A stretch of 64,000 nucleotides of DNA, taken from the NCBI GenBank assembly GCA_017591395.1, contig WEDG01007399.1, positions 59,870 through 123,869 of the forward strand, in the 5' to 3' direction. This stretch comes from Schistocephalus solidus. Lineage: Eukaryota > Platyhelminthes > Cestoda > Diphyllobothriidea > Diphyllobothriidae. The translations under genes were made by a program, and so were the position numbers. Positions 10,961 to 23,210 of this stretch are shown here, piece by piece; positions within the stretch are counted from its first letter, which is position 1; every line of letters begins with the position of its first letter. Under the pieces are notes generated by a model. The model searched no databases and was not told where the DNA came from. It was given only the letters and a program-made list of their open reading frames with translations.

Positions 10961-13960
10961 TCAGAAGAGCAACCAGAAGAAACGGATAACTGCGCCATTC
11001 GCTCGAAAACTGGCGCGCTATAACGTGGATATCGCTGCTCTGAGCGAAATCCGCTTCTCCGAGAAGGCCCTACTGGAGGAGGGGGTGTCGGTTGCACCTT
11101 CAGGAGCGGCCACCAACAGGCAGTGACGCGACGCCTGCGTCGCATTTACAATTCGCACCGACAACGTGGGATGCCTGCCCTTTCTGCCGCAGTGTGTCAA
11201 CAATCGCCTGAGGAGCCTCGTCTGCCTTTTCGGGGAGGCAAGTTCGCCACCATCTAAACCCCCCATGACCAGCTCTGACGAGGGAAAGAACGAATTCTAA
11301 GAAAATCTGCACGCCCTCCTGACGACTGTGCCGAAAACGGATAAGTTAATTGTCCTTGGAAACTTTAACGCCCACGTCGGCACAGACCATGCCATATGGA
11401 GAAGACTGATGGGCACCCATAGTCTCGACGGCTTCAATGACAATGATCTGCTTCTCCTGTGAACTTGCGCAGTGCACCAACTCGTCCTGAACAATACCTA
11501 CATTTGCCTTCCGATGCGGCATCAGGCACCCTGGATGCACTCCTGGTCGAGGCAATGACTCCCTGCTGGACAAATTTATCGTTCGGAGTCGAGACCAGCA
11601 GGATGTTCTGATGACAAAGGCGATCCCAGGTGGCAACGGAGAGACCGACTATCACCTCGTCATCTCCCATATAAGGATTCGTCTACAGCCACGCAGAAAA
11701 CCTCCAGATAAGTTACCATCAAGTAGGTTGAATACTGTTTTGTAGAATGTACAAGCTCACCATCTCCATTAAAGCAACGAACTGTTTCATCTGACAGCCA
11801 ACCTTCCAGTCACCGACGAGGACGCCTCCATGGAGAACCAATGATGCCAACTGAGAGACACATTTAACCGCCCTGGATGTCCTCAACCGCGCTCGCCATC
11901 AGCATCAGGACTCGTTCGATGACAACGACGCACCCATCGAAAATTTGCTCACTGAGAACCAGTTGCTCAATGCCTACGTTGATCCCCCTTCCGACGCCAA
12001 CAAGACAGCCATCTACCGAAGTCACCGCCTTGTGTGGCAACGGCTGTGGTAAATACAGGGCGCCTGGATGGCTCGCAAGACCGAGGTGATCCAAGGGTTT
12101 GCGGACCGAAACGGGTGGAAGAAATTCCTTGCTGTGATCAAGGCTGTATATGGTCCCACAGCCAAATAAACCCCTCTTCTTCTCAGCGCTGACGGTACTA
12201 CCCGAGTGCTTCAAGTTGGGAACAACTCTGACATCGATCTGCTGCTGGCTCTCTCTCTCTCTGTCTCCAAGAGATCATCAGAGCCGTGCAACAAATCTCT
12301 AACGAGAAAGCACCCGGATCAGGTGCGATCCCTGACGAATTTTCAAGCAGGTCAGCCCCCAACTTATGAATCCAGTAACAGCGCTCTTCCTGTCGGAAAG
12401 TCAGTGCGGCTTCCGCTGTCATCGCGGGACCACCGACATTATATTTTTCGCGCATCGGCTGCATGAGAAGTGTTAGTAGTCCACGTCGACTCTACCTTCC
12501 TGGATCTGACAAAGGTCTCTGGCCCGGTGAACCGAGGACTGTGGGAAATCATGCAGAAATTCGGCGGTTCCGAGCGATTAACCAATATTGTGCGTCAGTT
12601 ACACGACTAGATGATGGCGCGCATCACGTCAACGGAGCCGCCTCGAAGGCATTCATAGTGAACAACGGAGTGAAGCATGGCTGCATGCTCGCACCCAATC
12701 TTTTCAGCCTCATGTTCTCTATCCTGTTACTGGACGTCTACCGTGACGAACGCACCTGTACCCCGACAGCCAACTACTCAATCGCCGGCGGATGCAAGTC
12801 CTTAAGCGTCTTAAGACCACTAGTCCACGACTTGCTCTTCAAGGACGACGGCGAACTCAACACCGGGACCGAAGAGAAAATACAAAAGAGTTTGAACTTC
12901 TTCGTTACTAGCTGCTCCAATATCCAAATGACAGTCAACAGGGGCAAAAGAGTTGTCATGCACCAACCGTCACCCAGGGTGGAGTACAATGCTCCTTGAA
13001 TTAATGTAAACGGCATCCGACTGAAAACTGTACACCACGACCGTCTACACCAACCAAACGAGGAAACTAAATCCCTTCCACAACAGTCAGCTCCGCAGAA
13101 TGCTGAAGTTGGGGTGGTAAGACAGGAACCCGACCATGGAAGTCCTGGCACAAACGAAACCCTCAGCACCCACACCATGCTGATGCAAGTGCGATGGAGC
13201 GACCACCTGTTGAGAATGAGTGACAAGCGATTATTTAAACGTCTTTTCTACGGACATGTCACTCAGGGGTGCTCGCAGAAAAGGATGAGAAAATCGACGC
13301 TACAAGGACACTTGGAAAAACTGTGAAGTGACTGCAAATCAACCCGGGGACCTTGCCCACGACAGACCGGTCTGGAGAAGAGCAGTAAATACTAGCGCGA
13401 CAATTTACACAGACAACCGGTTCGCCGCTGCAGAGTCCAAAATGAACAGTGTCCAAGCCCTCCCGGCCTGCTCACGCTGCCAACGCACACGCCAAGTGCG
13501 AACCATCCCGGTCGAACATATTTAGTCGCAATGCAACAGCAATCCGACATCAACCAACATCCCCTCTGCCACCACTGTCGCAAATCCCCGACGAAAACCA
13601 CTCCTACCATCGGTGCTTACCCTGCCGATGACCCGCCACCCTCGATCCTTGCCGCAAGATCTGCGTCCTTCATGACAACGTCAACCACTTGCCTCACCCG
13701 AACCACCGCAGAAACTACCCGTCACCTGCTACTTCCACCACCACTACCGGCGATAGGGACTCGACTCTTACCTGTCACCGCACATGCACACTACTCACCG
13801 GCCTATTCGGTCACCTGCGAATCCATCGCACAGGCCAGTGAACTAGTGCCAGGAGCACCAACATACACCCGCTATGACTGCTTGCACGGTCCAAGCACAT
13901 TCATAAACCGAATGGGTCCACATGCGTCGCCATGATAACCTGTAGTAGTAAACTACCGCC
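10961..13960 (+). pseudogene. fossil LINE: endonuclease, reverse transcriptase and C-terminal zinc-finger remnants
   Basis: Joining frames by eye gives one decayed polyprotein. Near 11010-11070 is an endonuclease start (Y-N-V-D-I-A-A-L-S-E-I-R-F-S), with [11 protein letters not shown] at about 11356-11390. A linker near 12090-12195 reads G-F-A-D-R-N and L-L-S-A-D-G-T-T. The reverse transcriptase has N-G-V-K-H-G-C-M-L-A-P at about 12664-12700. Its F-A-D-D box is changed to F-K-D-D near 12837-12850. The C-terminus reads D-R-P-V-W-R-R-A-V near 13362-13390, then C-S-R-C-Q-R-T and H-R-T-G-like pieces at 13470-13930 that resemble decayed C2H2 fingers. I know this domain order from LINEs annotated in diphyllobothriidean tapeworms. 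Many stops and shifts show it is long dead. Confidence 0.8.
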
Positions 13961-15000
13961 TTTATCACATCTCGTCCTCATGCACGATCACATGCAATAA
14001 CCACACAGGTGTTTTCAACCAGCACCTCACTGAGGGAAGTATCATCCTTGGCTCCTTTTTCGTACGGCCCCTCTGCTGCATGCGTGATCCGAACCCGCGA
14101 CATTCACGTTTTACAAAAGGCCGTGGCTTGGAAGGCTGCCAAATAAAACTATACCAGGCCACGCTGTCACCTGTATGCAACGCGCTAAGTGGTTGACCAG
14201 TGGACTGGGAGTCAGACGGCGATGGCTCATTCCCACCCCCATGGTTTTGGTAATCCTCTAGAGTATCAAGTGAACAAGGTCGTGCTGTGGCTCGCGCAAA
14301 CTGGTTCATCCGCCTTTAAGCTCGCTCCGACTTCAAACAACTGATTGGCCCAGTCTGAGACCTAATGCTGGTGGGAACGATGTCGGCGGCTCAGCGCACT
14401 TTCCTCACTATAAGCAACCTAAGTCGTTTGGAGCTATCTCAGTACACTAAAAGCCGTAGATTGTAAGGCTGCCAGCTGACGGAATAACTCGATCCGCAGG
14501 ACGGAGTCTGACCGCAAGTGCGCCTTAATGGCACTCCCACTCGGCCGAGACCTGAGCCGCCCTTACTCCCTTTTTTGTCATTGTGTGTAGGCCTCGTTCT
14601 CTCATATCTCCAATCTTCTTGACATCGGGTCCGGGAGAGGTGGATCAGTGAGGGAAGTGCAGCGAAGTCACCACCCCTTCATCACTCTGTGGTGGACCAC
14701 ACGATAGACATCTTCGGACGAACTGTTCATCGCGTAGCAGTTGGTATGAACTCCCCGTCTGGCACAAACTTCGGAACGAAGCCATAAAGGTAAGTCCACC
14801 TACAAGTTGGGAGCTCCACACGGCCTCTTCCAAATATCGGAAACGTACAGCGCCTGACAAACAACGACAATAGTACTGCTGAGAAGCAAAGGCATCAGCC
14901 AAATGTACATCAGATTAGCATTGCAATTGAAGCTTTTACCAGGTCACAAAGCGATTGTGATACGAGCCATAGGCGACACCGCTGAGACATTTGTGCTCAT
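13961..15000. other. unassigned GC-rich DNA, possible SINE remnant at 14060-14200
   Basis: On the minus strand GCGGGTTCGGATCACG (about 14090) resembles a B box, with a weak A-box-like GTGGCCTGGT about 70-85 bases upstream. The spacing is longer than in a tRNA, so this is only suggestive. The remainder, including short open frames at 13965-14309 and 14645-14902, is unrecognised. Confidence 0.35.
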
Positions 15001-15694
15001 CGCTCGGTACCTGAAACAAAAATGCTGCTCCAGCTACAGTCTGACAGACAAAACGCTGAGGCACCCACGAAACCCACGTACTTTGTTGCTGGTGCAAGCC
15101 TTCACATTCCAGGCTGTTATATATCCTCCTCCCACAAGACAGACTGTGAGCGGCACAACGCATACAGACTTCTCTTATTCGGGCTTATGGTAAGTACTTA
15201 GAATTATAATCGACAAAAGGGGAGAAGTTCCATTCACCTGGGCAAACTTACAATTTGCCGTTACCAAAGCAATACCGACGGCACATCACAAGACGCTCGC
15301 CTTCCAGTAGAAAGCATGTGGGTTCAGCTTACAGTACGTGAAAACGCGAGAATAAGGCCGCAATCCGTTAATCCTTTTTCAAAGCAGGTTTCGTCGACTT
15401 TCTTAAAAAAGTTGCAATTTAAGTGTTTATCCGTTTTACGATGGACCACTGACTTGCCGACAGTGGCTTCGGAGAAAACGGTCGATTTTACTGGTACTTG
15501 CACGATATGGCCATGCGCCAATCGCGTTGAGAACCAGTTAAAATAGCAGACACTGGATGCATTATACGTGGCGCCCATGGTATTTTCTATTGACGAAAAA
15601 CGAGATCCACTCCCTATTAATGTTTGAGGAATCGTACCACACGTTAAAGCAAGATTAGAAATAGAATATCCTTTGCAAATGTATTTCACAGAGA
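15001..15694. other. 3' flank of RPL3
   Basis: This follows the RPL3 stop codon in its direction of transcription and should contain the 3' untranslated region. I find no AATAAA on the minus strand close to the stop. A 121-codon minus-strand frame at 15324-15689 begins five bases after the RPL3 coding end and is unrecognised. It is more likely chance than a second gene. Frames at 14903-15193 and 14936-15163 overlap on opposite strands and are not credible. Confidence 0.45.
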
Positions 15695-17141
15695 TTATGC
15701 AGTGACTTTCGGCCGCTCCAAGTCCTTCTTCAGAGGTCCCTAGGAAAGAAAAAGATGAGAATTCAAATTAAAATGATTACCATAAAGGCCTTCTTTTCGG
15801 CACGAGTCTGGAAGCGGCCATGACCGAACTTGGATGAGGTATCGACGAACTTCAGAACAACCTTCTCAGTAGCGCGGCGGCTTGTTTGCTGAAGAAGACT
15901 CTTCCGAAGGGTTATGACACGTTTCCTGGGGCCCATGATGCATCCCTTTAACATCACGTAGTCGTTAAGTACCTCTCCATAGTGTGGGAAGCCGCCCATC
16001 GGCGTGATATTCTTGGCCGTCAGATCATATTCGGTCGAAGCATTCCCTTTAGGCTTGACAAGAGCAGCCAGCTCCTTGTTTTCTTCCTTAGCTGCTTCGA
16101 TTTTAGCAGCTTCAGCTTGGGCCTGGATACCTGAGAAGCATGAGAAGGAGTTGAAACATACCGAGACCAATGCGGTATATCTTCTTATTCATTTCAGTTC
16201 GGTGGAAGTAGCCCTTCTGGCCAGCGCGGGCGACAGAGCGGGCAACACGCGCAGGATGCCAAGCACCGATACAGGCAACTTTTCGTAAACCCTTGTGGGT
16301 TTTCCGGGGTAATTTCTTAGTGTGCCATCGGGAGGTAACACCCTTAAACCCTTTGCCCTTAGTGACACCAATAACATCGATCATTTCGTCCTGTGAAAAC
16401 ACATTAGCAACTGGAATTTGCTTTTCCAGATGGCTACGGGCCCAGTCCACCTTCTGGGAGACGGTGCCACCATTCACTTGGATTTCCATGATGTGAGCCT
16501 TCTTCTGGCGGTGCTTCATGAGACGCATCTTAAAAGTGAACATAAGTTTTCGTTAACAAGTACCTGAGTATGCACAATAACGCGAATGACTGTGCAGTAC
16601 TTCTTCATTTTCTTAAGATCCCGGTTGATAGCAGCAAGGCCAGCCTCATCAGCCCACTTCTTTGATGCCTTAGTGAAAGCCTTCCGCTTCGATTTGCAGA
16701 AATCTTTGTAAAATCGGCGGCGGCACTCCTCGCTTAGATGTTCTGCCCAAAGAGTTTTAAAGGTACGAAGGCCCTTGGCCGTCTGAATGTAGCCGACAAT
16801 GCCGACGATGACCATAGGTGGGCATTCGAGGATCGTGACCGGTTCGACAATCTCCTTTTTGTGAACCTTCGATCCCGGGCGATCAACGTCTCGGACGACG
16901 TGCGTCATCCCAGCCTTGAAACCCATGAAAGCCGTGAGGTGCGGTGGGGCAGATCGCCTATCTTTCGGGAAAGCCTTGCACTTCCCTCGAATACGACGGC
17001 TCCGCTTTTTTGGAGTAAATCCAAGAGAACCATGGCGCGGCGCCGAAAACTTTCTATGCGACTAATGAGAAAAGTTACAGTTGAAATATAAGTTAGCATG
17101 CATGTGCAAGTCGAAAACTTCAATAAAATCACTCTCACCAT
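15695..17141 (-). CDS. RPL3: 60S ribosomal protein L3 (uL3), five exons
   Basis: Core large-subunit protein next to the peptidyl-transferase centre. Coding exons on the minus strand are 17141-17139 (the ATG alone), 17061-16564, 16528-16162, 16130-15781 and 15739-15695. All four introns are GT-AG (77, 35, 31 and 41 nt), and the joined frame gives 420 residues. The start [11 protein letters not shown], the [11 protein letters not shown] block and the end K-F-G-H-G-R-F-Q-T then G-P-L-K-K-D identify it. Usual L3 proteins are about 400 residues. The extra length is mainly an Ala/Glu/Lys-rich segment opening exon 4 (about residues 291-318), where others have a short loop. An intron directly after the ATG is also known in other animal RPL3 genes. 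No disabling change is seen. It is the only clearly functional host gene in the window. Confidence 0.97.
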
Positions 17142-18689
17142 GATCCCTCTCCCTAATCACGCTGTATTATTTAGAAAGTGATTCAAACAAAGACCTGTCC
17201 AACTAGGAGTTCGGTTCAGAAACAATAGTTCAAGGTTGTTCATAATATTCTCTTATTTGGAGAAACTGTAAGTTCCTCAACTTTTTGTGTTCTTATGATA
17301 GAACCAGCGGGAGTGCGAAACCCAAGCTAGGAATTCATGCGCTTTTAAAATGGGTTAAAACTCCTCCTACTGGTCCAGCAGAAGGCAGAGCAGCCAGGGT
17401 ATAGAAACCGAAAATGCACTGCATAAAACTGTTGATTGTGGTAAGGAAAAAAAGAGGAGAAAGGTCAAACAAAAACTTAAATAAGCAGCTTAAATACTCT
17501 TGAACTTTAAATGCAGGGACTCACCATATTTTACAAGTTAACACTTCCAACGCAGTTTGGAGACTCTGTGAAAACTTGGCGGTTAGATTCGTGATAGTGT
17601 GGCGCTCACCGATCTGCTAACAGAACATGCAGTAAACGGTTACACCTATGAAACTGTTGCGTGGGCAGATAACGGTGATCTTATTAACTTGCTAATATCA
17701 TGGTTTCAATAAGTTGAAAATTGCTTATATCTCGGTAACCTGTTAAAGGCTTTCCATTGGACCCGGAATTTTAGAAAGAAATAAAAACCAAGTTGACTGT
17801 TCATTTAATATTCTTTAATCTTAAGCTCTATGGAAATATTATGAATAAAGTAATGTTATTCTCGCTTGTAATGACATTCAAGCATTAGCAAAAACACAGT
17901 TAGAAATCAGTTCACGTTGTGGCACGCACTGACAGGTTGATAAGACTTGTAAGTCTGTGCAACTTGGTCTTCTTGACGGTGTCTTGCCATTGGAACACCG
18001 TGTGTTTTGATAGATGTCACGATTCTCATCCATGGCCTAAATGTCAGTGGACAGGGTACATACGATGGTAGGAGTTGGGTGCTGGCGTCATTGCTCCATA
18101 ACAATTCACTTTTTGGTGTCTCTTTTATTTGACTGGACAGTGGCTATTCCATTGGCTATGAAGCTGCCTACTTCAGTCTTTATGACAACGAGACACGCCT
18201 GTCAATACCCAGGAAGTTTTCCGTGATTATTTACCTGTTCTTAGGAGAGGTCTTGAAGGTACCTTGACGCACTGGAGAATGTTAACATTTTTATGTTTCA
18301 ATATGGTTCGCTGTTCACGATCCTTGGTACCATTTTTGAGAAATATTTGTCTTCACACACTTCTCAATAATGCGAGAAACTTGAGCCATTTATAAACGTG
18401 GTTTGAACTGAGTAATATAAGTCATATAAGTCATAAGAGAAGTTTCAACTTTATTTTAAAAAGGTCCCTTAGAGTTAAAATCCCCCTGGATGTCGCATTT
18501 CATTTATTTTACTCATGCGGCTTTAACTTCAAAGTCGCGGAAGCTAAAAGGTTGTCTTCTCGTAGCGAAAACCCGCCAAATCTTGTCAAAGGTTTTTCGG
18601 TGATTTAAGTGGACATTATCTTCATTAAACAGTAGCACTCAGCTCAAAATTTGAAGAAAAACAAGCTGTTTACCTGTAGAGATAAAACC
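17142..18689. other. upstream region of RPL3 and intergenic DNA
   Basis: The part next to 17141 must hold the RPL3 promoter and leader. On the minus strand CTAAATAATACAG lies about 23 bases before the ATG and could be a splice acceptor for a leader exon or spliced leader, but nothing proves it. The rest contains only short unrecognised frames (17907-18104, 18041-18226). I see no TATA box that I would defend. Confidence 0.4.
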
Positions 18690-19394
18690 CAAATGAAACG
18701 TCAGGTTTCACCCTCATTAGCAAACGAGAAGCCTACGTCAACAGCTACAATAACTTAGTTATCTCAGAGGTTGACCCTCTAACTAATGCAAGCACACGGC
18801 CCACCGGATCAACAGGAATTTCGATTCCACTTAAATCTTCACCCACTCACCATGTTCCTAATCCGAGTGAAATCATGTCAATGCCACTTCTTTCCTATCC
18901 CAAGCATAACACGCCTGCTATCACTGCAAATCTAGTAAACCTATGAAAATACTCAGTAAGTCTGACTCGTTTGCTAAGCCAGGCGTCACAATCAGTAAAA
19001 TCCTTATCGATGAGAAACATGCTAACACCTCAGCATCTACAACAGATGCTAACGCTCACGTTTGCATTTTTCCCAACCCAAAAGTGTCCAAAATCCCCAA
19101 ATATTTAAGTCTTCAAAATCATTCATTCCTTTTTAAATATACGTTTTCCGCCAATTTATGCTAACTTCCCTCAAAATCTCATACATAGTCCACCCCTTAT
19201 CTTTCCCATGCCCAAATATGGCCATTATTTCTATGGTTTTCATCCAAATATGCCGTTTTACAATAATTTCGGTTCGTTTTACCAGTAAATTGTCAACAAA
19301 TTTTAGACCAGAGCAACTTTTTTCGCACAATTTGTTTTTTCGCTCAAGTTTTCTTCTCCACCACCAAGTCTTCCTTTTTTATAAATAATAATGA
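18690..19394 (+). other. possible ORF1 remnant of family G
   Basis: This lies immediately upstream, on the same strand, of a family G endonuclease start at about 19400. The frames are S/P/T/N-rich with stops (for example 18943-19164) and show no recognisable domain. Position alone suggests decayed ORF1 or leader sequence. Confidence 0.3.
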
Positions 19395-20924
19395 GCGTAA
19401 CTTGCAGCTCAGGAATACACCCAGTTTAGTTTCATTCAATGCTAGATCAGTTGTAAATGAGACGGCTGAGCTTAGAACAGTAGCTTTTGAGCTTGATCCA
19501 GATTTTCACTGCATCACTGAATCCTGGGCTCACTTTCTTATTTCTGACCCGATTCTTGCTATCGACAATTACAATTTTTACCGACAAGACCACGCTGATC
19601 GAAAACAAAAAGTTTTAGTGGGGTCTTCATGCTCAAGTGCTACCCCAATTGTGAGTGGTGTCATCCAAGATACCGTATTAGTTCTTTTGCTGTTATTACT
19701 TTACATATATTATATTTCATCGATACTTAAACATTTTCAATCTTATGTTTATGCTGTTGACTATAATGCGTGTATTATTTCTCTAACCCAACAGCCGAAC
19801 GATGCCTAGAACAAAGTCATTCAGACTTAGACGTTCTTTTGGCGTGGAGCTCCCGTAGCTAATGGAGTTCTCACCTTCTAAGTGTTGCTACATGAGTTTT
19901 GGACCTCTAAGGCTGCCGCAACCTGTAATTTTTAAAGGTTGCCTTATGAATGAATGTTCCTCCATCAACGACTTGTGCTGGAGCTACACCGATAAATTAG
20001 ATCTTTCGCCTCATGCCGATAGAATTAGATTTGCGGCTTTATTTTTTCCTTCTACCTTCCTGAAATTAAATAAAGACTTTATCGTATGTGTGGGCTTCCC
20101 ATTCGTAAATTTTTCTGTCCTTTCGTCATTTTAATAAACGATTCTAGCCGTTAAAAAAGTAAAAATTTCCAAAGACATTTCACAAAAATCTGCTGTATCC
20201 GAGTTTTTCAAATGCTTCTTCTCAACCAGGTGCCAGCTGACGAAGCTAAAATTTCTTTGCGTCAAGATGCTGGAAGCAGGTTTTGTCTCCTTTTCGACTA
20301 AATAATAGTTCAAATCTCCCCAAGCTTTCTGCAATTAACTCCGTTAGTCTTCCTTATAACCTAAGAAATTCTGCACTAATTGCACCTCCTGCTGCATCAT
20401 CAACGGTTAAACGTGCTCTAATCTTTGCTTCTAGGTATAGTTTACGTTAAAATAACTTGCCTATTGAAATAAGGTCATTGACTAGTTTATCTGCTTTCAA
20501 GCGAGGACAGCATATATATCGTAACACTGATTCGATTAACCATTTACTTCCCTAATCCTTACCGAGCAGCTTTTTCCTTGAACCCAAGAAAGGATCATCA
20601 AACATTTAGGAAACCATCGCGAAATTATGTCTGCTATGCATAGCCTTCCCCACGAACTAAGATGTTTTCATAACCTTTCTCTCAGTAAAATAACCGTCAA
20701 GCTATTGGGTCATATTTGTGCGCTCATTTTAAAACCACCTCCGTTTTGTTTGCCGATAACTATCATCGGAATTCTAATTTGACTTTTGAGGTGTGCAGGC
20801 CTCACATTCGTCGTAAATTCTCATGTGAAATAGCACCCCTGCGCGCATTATTTTAACTTCCTCATACTCAATTGCTGGATCTCCCATTATAATTTTTACT
20901 AAGCTCAGAAGCAACCTACCATTC
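19395..20924 (+). pseudogene. family G retrotransposon relic with internal deletion (copy G2)
   Basis: The 135-codon frame at 19402-19809 begins like a CR1/Jockey endonuclease (L-V-S-F-N-A-R-S-V-V-N, then I-T-E-S-W). At about 19620 it jumps into reverse-transcriptase sequence (V-S-G-V-I-Q, then a decayed F-A-D-D region), so most of the endonuclease and the N-terminal polymerase are deleted. Downstream, L-P-Q-P-V-I-F-K-G, then N-L-P-I-E-I-R and H-I-Y-R-N-T-D-S-I match the minus-strand G copy at 23211-25821. The two also align through the 3' untranslated region (AGCACCCCT...GCGCATTAT; CTCAGAAGCAACCTACCAT). At 20924 it is cut by the tail of an inverted F copy. Confidence 0.72.
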
Positions 20925-22390
20925 TTCAGTATATATAAAGGAGATAGGCAGAGCCATTGAAAACCCTATTTACATATGGACCTTATCAAAATATGCACAT
21001 GTAACATGGCGATATGGGTTGAGTATATCAGTCTTTGGTATCAACTAAATATATGTCCATCAAGTAAAAATTAATCAAGTATTCTTTTAAACATTGCAAC
21101 GCACTCGGTCTGAACACCCGAAGTAGGCAATTTTTTACATTCTTCAATCACCCGGTGAAAAAATAAGTTGGACCAAATTTCAAGTTTAGCCTGGGCTGTC
21201 GTCAGTTTGCATTGGTGTCCTCGGAGATTTGTCATGATTACCAATTAAAAAATCGGCTATTTGAAGAGCTAACTCAACTCCTCTGACAAGTTTGAAGACT
21301 AATCATTTCCCCTCTGTATTTTCTATAAGAGAGATGAAAAAAATTAAGTCTTTCTAGTTGGCCCTCATAGGGTAGTCATTCCAATCCACTGACTAATTTT
21401 CTTGGCCTCCGTTGAACTTTCTTAAACAGAGTGTAATCATGCTTCGTCCAGGGGCACCACTCCTGAAAGCAATATTCAAAAACCGGCCGGACAAATGTTC
21501 CGAACACGCACCGAAAAAGATCTTCGTCAAAATTAACGAAGGATCTGCTGATCGTGATACTAAGTTTGTAATGATGGGGACCTCTTGGTCTTACATATAC
21601 AAATTATTATTTATATATTTATTTGAGATACAAATAACTTTCTTTGCTCTCTTGGCACAGTGCGAAGATGGTTTGAGAGTGGGTGTTATCCACATACCCA
21701 AGCCCTTTAAAACATTTACCTCTTCGAGTTAGTAACCGCTGAGGAATTACTGATATTCGAACCTTATCACTCTTCTGTACCTAGACCGCAGTCAGATGAT
21801 TTGGAATTTGTTGAAATTAAGGTTTAGAAGCCACTCATAGTAGCATGTTTGCAAGAGATCCAAGTTATTTTGTACGTTTTGCGCATACTTCAGTTTTTAA
21901 ATTGAATTTCATAACTTCAGATCATCAGCGAAAATGACCTTTTCGCATGTCAGAAAATCAAGGCAGTCTTTTACGTATATCAGAAAGAAAATGGGACCCA
22001 GAATTCTCCCCTGTGTAACTGCACTGTGAACGGTTTCCCTATGCGGCTTCTCGTATCCAATACAACATGTTAGCTCCTGTCTGTGAGAAAGTCGGCCAGC
22101 CCTTTGAGGACGTTGCTAATCACACCCATTTGACGCAGCTTCAACATCAGACGTCTGTTTGGAACCCTTCAAAGGCTTTACCAAAGTCAACGTAGATCTC
22201 ATCGACTGACAAACCCATTTAAAAGGATTTTATTCAGCACTCCATGGATGTGAGTAGGTTTTTGGGGCAGTATCGGCCACTTCTAAATTCATGTTGACAT
22301 GAACTAAGCAAGTTGTTCGCTTCAATATACATCATCAGTTCCGTTTTGATTATCTTCTCACTTATTTTGCAACATATAATTGTAGATAGA
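20925..22390 (-). pseudogene. family F retrotransposon, 5'-truncated relic (copy F2)
   Basis: Reading down the minus strand, the copy starts inside the reverse transcriptase near 22385 (K-I-I-K-T-E-L-M, then N-N-L-L-S-S-C-Q-H). It continues through E-K-V-I-F-A-D-D-L-K-L near 21945, L-K-P-S-S-H-C-A, and F-K-L-V-R-G-V-E, and ends at about 20925 with the family F 3' end (GGCTCTGCC hairpin, then ATATATACTGAAG). Many stops make it older than F1 at 52061-55735. It is inserted in the 3' untranslated region of G2. Confidence 0.75.
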
Positions 22391-23142
22391 TATATGTTTT
22401 ATTTGAGTAGCCGGAAGGGCACTGTCATTGGAAAAAAAATTACAACGAGTGCGAAATCGTGTACAGTGAAAATATGAAAAGTAGATCAGCTTCATGCGAT
22501 GACAGATGATACAAATCATTGAGGTTAAAAATTAGATAAAAGAGCAAACAGTAAAAAAACTCCTTGGAAATTTTTATGGAAAAGTTATATGTTGAATGAG
22601 GTTTTTAGGTATTTAAGGAAGAAAAAGCTGTCGTTCCTAGGAAAAAAATATACGTGTTAGGTAGGACTGCCACTCTGATCAGAGCGTATGAGGGTTCAAA
22701 ACGCTCCTCATCGTGGGAAAAATCATGCAATGAAAATGGCTACTTTTCATCCCTTAGGTGTGATCACAATGTGTATTGACTAGCTGTAAGCGTAACCGCT
22801 AAGGATGCTAGACAGGAGAAACCTTATCGGGCGTCATCAGTACGCTTAGGGTCACACGAGAAAAGGACCGAACAGGACGTGAAAGGTCATGATGAAAATG
22901 CCAGAGAAGCAACCATGATATTCTCATTGCTGATTCAGCAGAGGAACCCAAAACAATCGTCAACAGTCAGTGTAGGGTCAACACCGGGGAGAAGGATAGA
23001 GACGGAAGCACCATCCCTTGAAGGCGCTGTAGATGCGATGGTGGACGAAGTTGTAGCTGTTTGCTAAAGTCAAGAAATAGGAGAACCGCGAAGACCGAGG
23101 GAACGATTGGCGTCGTCAATATTTCAAAATGATAATCAAACT
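22391..23142. other. unassigned DNA
   Basis: AT-rich and then mixed sequence with one short plus-strand frame (22879-23067) that I do not recognise. It lies upstream of hairpin repeat copy 2 on the same strand, so it could be the body of that non-autonomous element. No second full copy is present to test this. Confidence 0.35.
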
Positions 23143-23180
23143 AAGACAGTGCCTTGCCGGTGCTAAAAAAATATAAATTC
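23143..23180 (+). repeat. dispersed 38-bp hairpin repeat, copy 2
   Basis: Near-identical to 3914-3951 (AGACAGTGCCTTGCCGGTGC, then an AT-rich ATATAAATTC end). It is followed by AAATAAATACATAAATAAA, which looks like a simple-sequence tail of a plus-strand element. It abuts the 3' end of the minus-strand G copy, so it could instead belong to G. Confidence 0.6.
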
Positions 23181-23210
23181 TAAATAAATACATAAATAAA
23201 ACGCAAGAGG

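Noticed and set aside
15324..15689. 121-codon minus-strand frame just after RPL3
   Set aside because: It has no recognisable domain, begins within five bases of the RPL3 stop, and lies where the 3' untranslated region must be; chance is the better explanation.
16738..17091. 117-codon plus-strand frame over RPL3
   Set aside because: It is antisense to the highly conserved RPL3 exon 2 and has no independent support.
22879..23067. small gene upstream of the hairpin repeat
   Set aside because: A 62-codon frame with no domain, no splice context and AT-rich transposon-like surroundings.
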